Positions 1 to 11,600 of a stretch of DNA of 64,000 bases are shown piece by piece. Each line of letters opens with the position of its first letter. Position 1 is the stretch's first letter. Where the stretch lies: contig JBLDXI010000024.1 in assembly GCA_047495785.1 (NCBI GenBank), positions 5,208,001 to 5,272,000 of the forward strand. Direction: 5' to 3'. The notes below the pieces were generated by a model. That model ran no database searches. It was not told the origin of the DNA and worked only from the letters and a program-made list of their open reading frames with translations. The stretch comes from Lepidodermella squamata (Eukaryota; Gastrotricha). The position numbers were made by a program, and so were the translations under genes.

Positions 1-326
1 AAAGACTGATGCTATTTTCTTATTGCGCAGTTGACGTTTCCCCGGATAATCTGAGGTTAGGAATCTTGCTAGATATCCAAAAATTGCGGTGTAATCAAGC
101 TAGCGCCTCGTGACAGTCTAAATCGATCGACACTTCGGGTTTCCCGTTTTTTTAGGAGGATGGGAGCCTCATAGAGGTGTTAATTTTGAAAATTTAAAAT
201 CCTCAAAAGCCATAACTCAACCCGTACATTTCCGTAGGTACCTATACCTTGGAGCTTGGATTTTATTATGTTCGGTTTTAATATCTGAATTACTGGTTAA
301 TTTTGGTTGTTTCCTTCATTTCTTAG

Positions 327-471
327 AAACCATCGAACGTCGAATGTTGCAATGCCGCAAATTCCAGCTCGTTCACTGCCCGCCCACCTTATGATTCCAC
401 TCGGGCCGTCCAGTAACGGCAAATCCAGTAGCAAAGCGTCATCGGCCAAGTCGTCGCGGCCTTCGCTATAG
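327..471 (+). CDS. Terminal exon of an unidentified gene cut by the window start
   Basis: A TTTCTTAG acceptor at 325-326 is followed by 48 open codons ending in TAG at 469-471. The first base completes a codon from an upstream exon, so the join is phase 2. The translated tail contains LMIPLGPSSNGKSSSK and then a Ser/Lys/Arg-rich stretch ending SRPSL, which looks like a disordered C-terminus. I recognise no domain. The gene runs toward the RhoGAP gene, whose stop lies about 220 bp away, so the two would be convergent. The call rests only on the good acceptor and clean open frame over a GC-richer block in AT-rich surroundings; it could be a chance open frame. Confidence 0.45.
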
Positions 472-689
472 CTTGCTAATTGTTCTTCTTTTTGTGACTT
501 CCAATCTCAAACATGCATCATAATTTTAATACTTGCATTACTTCGCAGCAATTTTTTTTATGAAAAAAACGGGAATTTCTTGATTGATTTATCCGTGATT
601 TTATTTTTTTAGAATAATTTAAAATTAAGAAAAGAAAAGATGCGGAATCGCGCCACCAGTGCGGAGTTTTTCTTCATTTCGAGATTAGT

Positions 690-2864
690 CTACTTGATGA
701 CTACTCTCAGGTAGCGAGTTGGCCTCGAATTCACGTTAGTAGAAAACGTTCTGCTGTACGAAATCGACGACGAGGCGTTCGGCGAAACCACGCACGACTG
801 AGGGCGTCTGCTCTGGCTAGGAAACATTCTCGCCGACTGGTAGAACCCCTCGCTGGCGAAGGCGGCCGATGTGGGCCGATTCGGCGATGTAGTAATGATA
901 ACAGGGTCTAGATTGGCGGGTTTTAGCGGGATGTTTCGCGGGATGACGGTCGCTTTGGCAACCGGGTCGATCGGGTAAGACGCGAAGTCGGCCGAGTTTT
1001 CTTTCGCCAGCCGCCTCGCCCGCCGTCTTTCGCGCAAATCACCGGGGTCCAGCGTGCGAGTGCGCCTTTTCGGCACGTCTTCCTCCGCGTCTTTCGTCTC
1101 GTTATTAACGTGGCTCGGGATTTCTGGCTGTTTTTCAGCGTAGTCGGCCGCCGATTCGATGAGAAGCTCGAGTAGGTGAATGTGATTGACGACGTCGTAG
1201 GGCGACGTTGATTGGCAGAGCGTTGGGCCGAAAATTGTCGCTAGCGATTCGACGCTCATTCCGCCGGGTTGTCTGCTGATCCAGCGCAAATGTCGCGTCA
1301 AAAACGTGAGAGTGGCAAAATGGCTCGGCGGCATCAACGGCTCAATTTCACGCGGACTTGTTATCTAGTGTGGAAACAATGGCAAAATGAGAAATGAGAA
1401 ATTTACGAAGTCATGCTGGTCTGGTAATTTTCGAAATTTTTCAAATGGGAAGAAATTTATCTCAATTTGAAAACAATATTTAATTTTGAATTTTTGAAAT
1501 TTAGTAACGATTTTCCAATTTTTCGAATGAAGTTGGAACATTTTCGGATTTACCAGTTTTTTTGCAATTTTGTCTTACATTCCTCTCCTATGTTAAATTT
1601 TCATTCAAGGAAAGATGACTTTCCGAATAGTCCTGATTTGTAATTTAATTTTGCTAATAGTAAAAAAATTAAACGAAAATATGTATGCGAGCTGAGGCTT
1701 CTTTTTCTCGAAGATTGAGTTACGGAGGCATGCTGCCTGTTTGAAGTGTGAATAACTTGGAAAATACAAAGTGGTACAAACTGGTTAAAATCGAGCTTGG
1801 CACATTAAATTTTGCTAGTTGCCGTGAGCGAACTTGTTTGCTTTAATTTTGGCTGAAAGTAGTGAAATTGCCCACCAATTTGGACCGAAACAGAGGGCAT
1901 AGCGATATAGGCCAACCGAGAGGTTAATTTTTCCACTAATCGCTTATGAACAAAGTAAGGCAAAATATTGATAATTTGGCAATTGTTTAACATTTTAAAT
2001 CTCATTTTGACTAAAGGGTGTCTCATAAAAAAGCCGCCGAAGGAAGTACAGTGAAAAGTGATGAATGTGAGAATTCTCAAAATCTAAAACTTCTGGCGAT
2101 TTTTGATCATCAGGTCTGAGGATATTTTGAATGCCATGAAACTGCCAAACAAACTTCATAAACCAGTCGAAAAATGCGAAAAATTCGAAGTTGGTAACTA
2201 ACCATCTAAAACTAAATATCGCTATCAATGTTTTCTTAGTAGAGAGCGGATTCAAAGCGCTTCTAGTAAACATAAATTTTATAAAATTACAAAAATTCTC
2301 TGGAAAAAGTTAAAAAAAACAGTGGGGCAACCTGAAATTGTTCTCTCCGGCTTGAAGCGAGCCCCTAAGTATGTTGGTCGAATAGCTGAAATTCTTACCT
2401 GATGTGCTTTTATTGGAATCAAAGGGGTCGGCAGCGAGCTTAGGTAGAGCTTTAACAGCGAAGCAACCGCATTCACTCGCTGGCTGGTAGCGCCATCGTC
2501 CGAAATGGGCGGTGGCTCTTCGGAATGCGCCTCGAACCACGCCCGCAGCGAATCCACCTCCGCTTTAGCGCCCGGGATGCGGTAGATATTCCGCACACAG
2601 CCGCCTAAATTCGCGTCTCTCTCGACCATAGACAGCCGCTGATGTTGTCGCTGCTGTTGTGCGATGTGATTTTCTACGAAATTGACGCACCATTCGACGA
2701 CGAGGGGGATTTTTCGATTTTCAGGAATGTTAGCTTCCAACGAACAGCCGAACACTTTGCCACGCGGTGTTGCTGCTCCGTAAGCGCGGATTGCTGATTT
2801 TTCTGATTTTTGCTGCTGTTCCAATTGTTGCTTTTGCCGCTTGGTCCTGTTTAGACCCAAGAAG
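690..2864 (-). CDS. RhoGAP domain protein, ARHGAP22/24/25-like (5' part not resolved)
   Basis: Two exons are clear: 2864-2399 (ends CAG|gtaaga) and 1364-690 (acceptor cacactag). The first encodes the start of a RhoGAP domain: VFGCSLE, a helix LVVEWCVNFVENH, the arginine-finger loop NIYRIPG, and LLKLYLSSLPTPLIP. The second encodes the C-terminal helices with GGMSVESLATIFGP, then a basic, probably disordered tail rich in Arg, Ser and Pro. RhoGAPs speed GTP hydrolysis by Rho-family GTPases. About 15-25 residues normally found between LIP and the PPSHF helix are missing, so a short exon probably lies in 1365-2398; I could not identify it. The first exon has no good ATG and starts in phase 2, so at least one more upstream exon must exist. 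The Asn usual in the NLAxxFGP motif is Ser here. Subfamily assignment is tentative. Confidence 0.8.
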
Positions 2865-5653
2865 CTGAAGAAAAAATCGAAAAACTTTGAATTTTAAAAT
2901 CTTTAATTAATGAAGATTTTCTCACTCTAAGCAAGAAGTCATTGATTATTCGCTCTCAGGTCGTTAGCATTTTTCTAAAATAAAATGATCTAGAGAAAAA
3001 TATACAAAATATGAAATTTTGAAAAATGCTATCTATAGATTTTGCTGAGCTCATTCGAGCGTGACGTAGCTTTTATTGCCTAAAAATGTCTACAATTTTC
3101 TAAAAATATTCCAACTAATATCATCCTCCGCGTAGTTGTCCACAATCGAGAGCCTCGATCGTCTGAAACATTCCTCGAGGAAATTGGCAATAAATCGCGG
3201 GCGGCTATGTACAAAACGGAGTCAAGCTCGCTCTACCGTGCGTTAATCGAGTGTTTACATGGCACTAAAATGCAATCACCCGTGAAAAAATCGTAGATTA
3301 ACCTCTATTTTTTACGTCACTAGTATGCGATAAAATCAGATTCTTTCTTCGAAAATTGGTAGCTCGAAGTTTTCTAGAACTAAAAAAATCGAGATTGACA
3401 TTATTTAACGATTGAAGAAAATGAGCTTGAGTGACAGAAGTTTTGGTGAGAAAATTCAATAAAAACGCATGAATTAAAGAGTCATTTACCAGCTGTTTTA
3501 ATATAAAAACAAACTTGACGATGGGAAGATGTGACTGTGAGTCACTTGTGCTTACATCACGAACACGATGAAAAACTTAATGTGATTAATGTGTTTTTAA
3601 TACTACAAGTGCGTGAAAGCAATCAAGCGTTGATAAGAATCGCTCGAGTTGGGCCTTGAGGATGGCCTTTGAAGATGATAATTGCTGGTGCTCCGTAATA
3701 ACCACTCTATAAAATTTCACCCCCTACGATAATGGCCGACGGGTGTATCTTCAGTGGTCATCTCCGGGGCATTTCACACTTAGGGGCTAGTATAGTAGTG
3801 GGGAGGGAGGTCGATGTAGCAAATACAAGGCGTGTGTGTGTGTCTAAGGTATGCACCGGCTGTTATTTGCCCGCGTGTTATGATTGCAACTAATGCCGAC
3901 GACGACGAGGTAGGATTTTTGTGTTTGTTGAAGAAGGGCGGCCTGGGATGGTAGGGCGCATCCGCGGTAATGTATAGCTTTGTTTTTACAGGCTCAAGTG
4001 ACGTCTCGCTCGACAGTATAAAATAACGTCGTCATCATCTGCATGCAAAAGTATCGCAACGAGCGATTATTACTATTATATAGTACCACCACCACTACCA
4101 CTACTACGACGTACGACCACGTCGTACGATACCTACGATATGAGAAGGAGGCGAAAAAAGCAGCGTACATTGAAAATAAAAGCTCGAGTTATACGAAACA
4201 CATCTTAGCTGGAATAATAATAATAATAATAATAATATTAGTAGTATTTAACTACTAAATGCAACGTGTGTATACGTGTATATTAATCGCGGCTGAAAAT
4301 CTGTTTATTACGAACACGAAGACGGGCTGTTTTGTTACACTTGCGTGCTGTGTTTTGCAGTTTGCAGCCGCAGCCACCCCGCGCCGCTAGGCCGCAAATA
4401 ATAATGAAAATAATTAATGGACCCTGTGCGAGCAAGCGAGCGAGTGAGCGCGGAACCAAACATTTTTTCTGCTACACCACTTGCTTCTTTGTTATTGTCA
4501 GTTTTTGAAATTCGTCTCTGTCTCTTCCTTAGTGGATAGCGGAGTGAGTCTCGCTCGGTGAGACGCGGCAAACACCTGAGAGCGAAAAATGGCGGATTTT
4601 CTTGAGATTGTGTTGAAGTGCAACAATGCTTTGCCGGCACTAATTGTTTGGCGTAATAATCTGTCTGAGAAGTGAAGGGCAATAAAATAACCCGAGTTTT
4701 TCAATTGGCTCGCTGAATAATTTATGTGGTAATTTCGCTGAGATGACACTTGACGATTTGCGGAAGCTAATGTTCCGCTTACGGCTTTGTGAAGATTGAG
4801 TAATAATGAAATGAGTAAGAAAGACTTGGAAACTTCAAGATGATCGAAATGCTAGAGTAGTAGAATTCAATGCATAAATTGATCACTGTGAAAACTGGAA
4901 GTTCCTGTTTCCGCTTTTCAAATACAACTCGTGGAAGTTTCCGCCGATTCTAAATTTTTGAACTAATTTGTAGAAAAAATAGCTAAGGAAAGAGCGAATA
5001 ATATTCAAACTTGGCTGTAAAATTTATTTTTCACTTAATTGCTGTTTCTTAGTTCTTTTTGAATATTTTTTTGCTAAAACTAATCTAAATTGGTGATCTT
5101 TATGAACCGACAATTTTTTGCGAATTTTCCTGGAATGTTCACCTTCTGATAATAACGCGAAAGGCCTCGAAAGGTCGACTGGAAGATGGAAATGAAAGTT
5201 ATGTATCTAGCTGAAACCTTCAATCTTTGTTTGCATGGTTTCATATAAACGTTCAATAATTGTTTTTATTTTTTCGCGGGAAAAATATTTGACAATTTTC
5301 TTTCTGAAATCGGGGTCCTTTCTAAACTATAAAACAATAATTTCTCACCTTTCTTGTTAGTCTTTCTCTTCTCTTCAACTGGACTTCAATACTGTACAAT
5401 CTTTGTTGCTTCTCGAAAATCTCTACGATTTTCTCTTAACAAATTTTGACAATTCGATTTTTTCTGATTGTCTAGGATTGATTTTATTTAGTGAAGTGTT
5501 TAGACCACATTCTACTCGTGCCTTGTGTTGCCTCGCAATCCGACGAGCAGCTTCGCCCTGCTTGACAGATCACGAAACCGACCGTTCCGTTTTTCCGAGT
5601 CTTTCATCTCCGCCGCTCATCACCGCGAACCGACTGAAAAATAACTAGCAACC
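2865..5653. other. Intergenic region between RhoGAP and UCKL1 genes
   Basis: No convincing coding exon on either strand, although missing 5' exons of the RhoGAP gene could be here. TATA-like strings occur near 3709 and 4013, the second just after a TGACGTC (CRE-like) site near 3994. Low-complexity tracts include a GT run near 3831-3842, ACC/ACT triplets at 4085-4110 and an AAT run at 4212-4240. Open frames over the triplet tracts look like repeat artefacts. Confidence 0.5.
4210..4242. repeat. AAT trinucleotide microsatellite
   Basis: About nine near-perfect AAT units. The AAT tract at 44363-44391 is of the same type. It encodes only a run of isoleucines in the frame that spans it, so I treat it as non-coding. 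Confidence 0.8.
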
Positions 5654-8600
5654 ATGGACAGTGGCAATCGCAACAGCAACAACAGCAATGGCCGCGTTCT
5701 CTCGACCTCAACACCGCTCAACGCCGCGAATCAGCAGCCGCAAATATCCGCGAAGCCCGGCGCCGCTGTTCTCAACACGCCGTCGCTCTTCGTACAACCG
5801 CCGAATCTGCAACAGCAGCAACAGCCGTCGCCTGTTGTGATGCCGCCGCCTGATGTCGAGCCCATCGACGCCGTGGCGGCGCTTCGATCGCCACTGAGAC
5901 CGATCAACTCGTCGCCGGCTGCTTCGCCCGGCCAGTCGGCATCAGGTTAGCTTAAATTATTTTTTAAATTGTTGAATTTTTTAAAAAAAAAATCGCCGTA
6001 TTTAACAATCATTTTGGTGAAAAAATTTGAAAATTACTGGATAATGGAAGTTTTTAAATTTAGACTTATTAGGAAATTGAATTTCAGTAGCTTGAATTTT
6101 TTGCGGTAATTTACTCAACAAAGGCAGCTAAATTTAAGGTTACTAGGACGGTATTTAATGCTTTCTTGTTCTTATTTTATTTAGCGTTGAATATGAGGTG
6201 TAAAGGTTCCTTTGAAGTTACTACTATGGTACTAGTGCGTTGATACAGATGCTTTCGCTTTCTCTTTTGTCATGTTTTTATGAGCGTTGACCTGCTTTAA
6301 ATCGTTCAGCAGATACATTCCAGCTTTGACTTGAATGGCCTAATTTTTCTGGATTTCCCAAATTATTCGACGGTGAATGCTCTAAGATAAAGCACCCTCT
6401 TCCTGTTCAAATATTTAATTTATATTTTAACGGCGTGGTACCGATCGAAATACAGAAATTTTCGCACTTGAGCATAAGAAGACGTTCGCCAAGGTCTATG
6501 CCCATTTTACTAACTCGAAAAAGTATGCAATTGATATACCGTAGCGCGGGATAATTTTTGACAAAACCAAGTTTCTAATTTCAACGATTATCTTAAAAAA
6601 GGAATCAATACTTCATATTGAAATTTTCCAAATTTTAAAACATCGAATTAAAGATTTTTATTGTTGCCAATATATAATTGGAATTTTTCTAGGAGCTATA
6701 AAGGTTGATGTTGATGACTTTCCAGGCGCAGTTCGGCCGAACCGGGTGGTGACAGCGCTGCGGCTTCCGACCGTCAGCGACTACTCGCAGCAGGAGCCGT
6801 CGACGGTGAACCAGAGCCAGACGCTGCCAGGCGGCGGCCAGTCGGCCAGCAACAACGCCACGTCGTCGTCGCTGCTGTCGGTCGCCTCGCCGTCGCCGTC
6901 GCCGGCCGACCGCGGCGTGGGCGGAGCCGGGCGGCGGCCGCGGCCTCGCCACGACTCGGAGTCGGAGAACCGCATCCTAACGCCGACGGCCCACCGCCGC
7001 ACCGTCTACACGGCCGGCCGGCCGCCCTGGTACGACTGGCAGGGCAACAACGGCATGAACGGCGAGACGGCCCTCGCGCCCGACAAGAAGCCGTTCGTCA
7101 TCGGCATTTGCGGTGGTTCAGCTTCAGGTAAACTCGAAAAACGAACACTAAAAATGCAGATCAAACTGAATTTTATTCGAATTCTTCAAGTGACAACATT
7201 TCAACTTGCTTATGGAATATTCGCTATTTTGGACACCTGATACCATTAGATATAAATGACAATTTTCACTGCCGATATCTGAAAATCACTGATTTGTGAA
7301 ATCAATAACAAATCGATATTTGGTCTGCAGGCCGAAAAATTTGGGATTTAAAGGAAGGAACTTGAAAACCCATGTTGGGGAGATATTTTTGTGCTGGGAT
7401 CAAAATTGGAGGTTTACTTATTTAATTTATTTATTGTAAAATTCTTTTCGCAAAATGTCAATGTTTTTCACGTCTTGTTTACTAAAAATATAGCTATGTA
7501 TCCCATTATTTGGACAACACATTTTCATACCTTTTTATACCCTTTTTACCGTTGAAATATTTACTTTTTCGGCTTCAGGTAAGACGACTGTGGCGAAGAA
7601 AATCGTTGAAGTGCTGGACGTGCAATGGGTGTCGCTCGTGTCGATGGACTCGTTCTACAAAGTGCTGGACGACGACCAGCACGAGCGAGCCCTGCGCTCC
7701 GAGTACAACTTCGACGCCCCGTCGGCCTTCGACGTCGAGCTGCTCGTCGACACGCTGACGCGGCTCAAGGCGTGGAAGTCGGTCGACGTGCCCGTCTACA
7801 ACTTCACGACGCACTCGCGCGAGAAGCACACGCGAACTATCTACGGTGCCAATGTCGTCATTCTGGAGGTAAAAACTGAATTTTTGCTGTAATTTCTTGT
7901 GAAAAATTTGCTGTTGGAATTTGATAGCATTTTCGATATTAAATCGGAAAAATGTGAAAATTATGCCACATGTCATTAAATATCGTTTCGGGGCAATGGC
8001 CTTTTTCTGGGCTAAATTCTCATATTTTTCGGAGTTATTCGATTTTGACCTCCATAATGTATTTTTCAATTTAACCTAATTTTGTATTTTCGCTTATATT
8101 TTCAGGGTATAATGGCGTTCTGTGATCAATCCCTACTCGATGTGATGGACCTGAGAATATTCGTCGACACGGACGCCGACATTCGGTTGGCGCGGCGGTT
8201 GACGCGTGACATTCTGGAGCGTGGTCGCGATCTCGAGGGCGTCCTCAAGCAGTACAACAAATTCGTAAAGCCAGCGTATGAAAACCACATCGAGCCGACG
8301 CGGTGCAAGGCCGACATTGTCGTGCCTCGGGGCGGCGACAACCAGGCTGCGATCAAGCTCATCGCTCAGCATGTGCACAACCAACTGGTGGCCCGCGGCA
8401 ACACGGGCATGCGCTCCAAGCTGGGCGCCCTCGGCGGCGCCAATGGCTGCACACACCCGTGCGGCAACCCGAAAACGTTGTATGTCCTCGAAAGCACGCT
8501 ACAGGTGAGCTGAATCTAAATTCTCAGATCAACTATGGGAATCTACTTATACCAATAATTCACTGATTTAATTGAGTAATTAGACAGTCTTTTAGCGGAA

Positions 8601-11600
8601 CCCAGTTTTAATATTTCAAAATTTGGTTGCGCAAAAGAAAGACTTTATAAAACCTATTTCGAGCTAATTAAGTGTGTCCAAGTGAGAGCAACACCGCATC
8701 TTTTCTCTATGAGTCAGTGACAATTTAAAATTTTACCGTTGTACCTCTTCCCATTCCCGATTTAAATTGTCGATTTTTTCATATTCGTTGGCGAATTTTT
8801 CATCGGTTATCTGCAATGTGTGTTTCCAAAGAATTTGCCATAGGTTTTTAAAGTACCCCAATTCCGTTTTTTGTGTGTTATTTTTTGAGACTCATGACGG
8901 TATAGATTTCGGGATTTGACGATGCATGGTTGTTGAATTTTCAGGTGAAAGGCATGCATTCGATCATCCGAAATAAGGACACGTCTCGCGACGATTTCGT
9001 CTTCTACTCGAAGCGGTTGATGCGTCTGCTCGTCGAATACGCCGCCTCGTTGCTGCCCTACCGGCACGCGACGGTGTACACCCCGCAGGCGACGGCCTAC
9101 CCCGGGCAACGCGTCGATGCTGTCGACACTTGCGCCGTTTCTATTCTACGGGCTGGGGAAACTCTCGAACCAGCCGTTCGCTCAGTCATCAAAGACATTC
9201 AAATTGGTAATTTTTATTCCTTAAAAAACCTTGAAAATCTGTATAAATTATGCCGAAAAATATTGTCTTTGGAATTGTATACCGTTTTCAGTAGAAAACG
9301 AGTGGGTTATTGGTGATCGTCAGGTTTCTAACTTGGAGAGTCTTGGATGCTAACACGAGGCGTATTTGTAGGAGGCATAATGTGGGAAAAACGGAGAGAT
9401 TACTATATATCAACTTTTGAATCTTTCCCAGCTTAGATTTATCGTTTAATCCGTCCAAAGCCTATTAGATTCTGGTTAGTTCCCAAGCTTGAAAAATAGC
9501 GAAGAGTCAACGCAATCGTCTCCTTATGAATCATGGGAATTGGTGCTGGAAAAAGTTGAAAATAGCTCACTTCTCTTTATTTTGATTACCTCAATCACTG
9601 AATCCGCAAATTTAGGAGAGTTTATTTGGTGAACTATCAAAACAATCGGTTTCGCATTACTTTATTTATTTGCGTAGAAATTACTAATCGATAATCTTGA
9701 AATATAGGATCAGGGGGAATTTTAGATTAAAGAGTTAACCAAAAAATCAAATAATATTAGCGAGTCATTTTCTCATCAGGTTTTTCTCAGTAGAAAACTT
9801 CGGGGTAGCGGTCGATCACCAGTTTTCTGGTGGAATCATCCATTCTGTCCAATAGGTAAGCTGCAGTTTCGCTGTCTCGTTCAATGGCCGAGTCGGCAGC
9901 TGTGGAACCGTCGTTGCTAAGAACGTTGACATCCGCCCCACGCTCTACCAAGAGTTTAGTCAAGTCGTACGAGAACAAGGCTGCACTGAACAGCGGCGTT
10001 TTGCCTGCATAGTTATTCTTTGCGTTGACAGACACTCCTTTCTCGATCATATATTCGGCGATTTTAAAAGAATCGTTGTTATTATTCGAAGCTAACGGAA
10101 ATAACAGATTTTCACCCGCAAAGTCCACGTCGAAAATCGGAGCCCCGTGGTCGATGAAAAACCTGAACGTGTCATAATCGCAGATTGCCATCAATCTCAC
10201 GAGAGCCGTTCTGTCGAACCTGTTTTTGATTCGTAACGACGCTCCGTTTTCCACCAGAACTCGAGCCATTGAATTGCTCTGCGACAAAGATAGCAATGTC
10301 TCGTCGAATTGAGGCAGAGGCTCGTTCAGCCGATAAAGACTCGCGTCGGTTTTTTCAAACAATATTTTCAATGCCTGATCGCCAGTTTTTTCGTTGTACG
10401 TGGCGGCGAACGCTGTGTCGTACTCTGAACCGGAGATGGAGACCTTGTTACTCAGCAACAAATCGATGAGTTGAGGCGCATATTCAGTATTTCCTATCGC
10501 CATCGGGAACAACTCAGGGCCTACTTCCGCCTGCCCGTTTTGCAAGAGCGAGGCGAGCCACGCAACTGGACTTTCGCTCTTCATGACATGTTGCATCCAA
10601 CTGAGCTTCAAACTCCTGGTCCAGCCTCGAGTAGCTAGCAGGGTTTCGTGATTTTCAACGACTAGTTTTACGAGTGATAAATTTCTCTCATCAAAAAAAA
10701 GGCTAGTATAGTTTGAAGTGATCGTCAAATTCATAAGCATAGCACCGGGTGAGTTTGGCTCAAGGTAGGGCTGCAAGAACGTCTCGAGAGTAGCCTTCCG
10801 GTTCCTTGCTAACCACTGTAATATTTCTTTGTTGTTCGATTCCAGAAGCAGTTTTTTGTAGAATAAGCCATCTGCTGGAGTCACACCTTGTGCAATGAGA
10901 AAACGAATGATTTCCATGTCTACAGTTCGCAGCATGAAGTATTGGCGGACCGCTATGTCCAGCAATGATTCGCCATCTGTCGTCTTGTCGTTCACAGATG
11001 CGCCGTTTTTCATCAGAAATTTGATCATTTCCAGCTTATTCTTCAGGTTGTAGCCTACAACAGCACCCATGATAGGCGTCATATCGAATAAACCTTTCGC
11101 ATGAATCTGAGCTCCGCTTCTCAGGAGAAATTCAGTGATTTCAATAACCGCAGATTGCGCTGCGTAATGAATAGCCGAAAAATTGTACGCATCTCCTTTG
11201 TGAACTGAGGCGCCTTTTTGAACGAGCATTTTGACGATCGCCAGGCAATTATTGGCGTTCCTGCGGTTGCATCTCGCAGCTTTGTGCATGCACGTTACGC
11301 TCTCGTTTCCCACTTTCCATCTCGGATCAACCAAGTTAGTGTTGAGTTTACCCTTGATTTCCAGCAGGCGCGTCAATGATTTGAACTCTGAGAAATTGCC
11401 GCTCTCGCACGCGTCCATCCAGCGGCCGTTGATGCGAAACAGTGAACTAGCATTCAGAGGCTGCGTTAAATTTGAAAAGTTATCTTTTTTGGTACTAGGG
11501 TTGGCTTAGTTTACCAGTGATGATGAGCTGATGGCTAAGCTAGGCTGGATCGCGATCGTCAACAGAAAAATAATGGACAGCAGCATTTTAGTCAGAACTT

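Noticed and set aside
1805-2273. - strand open frames as the missing RhoGAP exon
   Set aside because: Their sequences do not resemble the helix expected between LIP and PPSHF, and splice sites are poor.
4043-4258. 71-codon open frame on the + strand
   Set aside because: Built mostly from ACC/ACT and AAT triplet repeats, so Thr and Ile runs are artefacts of microsatellites.
4335-4749. Two overlapping - strand open frames as possible 5' exons of the RhoGAP gene
   Set aside because: No PH-domain-like or other recognisable sequence and no donor in the phase needed for the exon at 2864.
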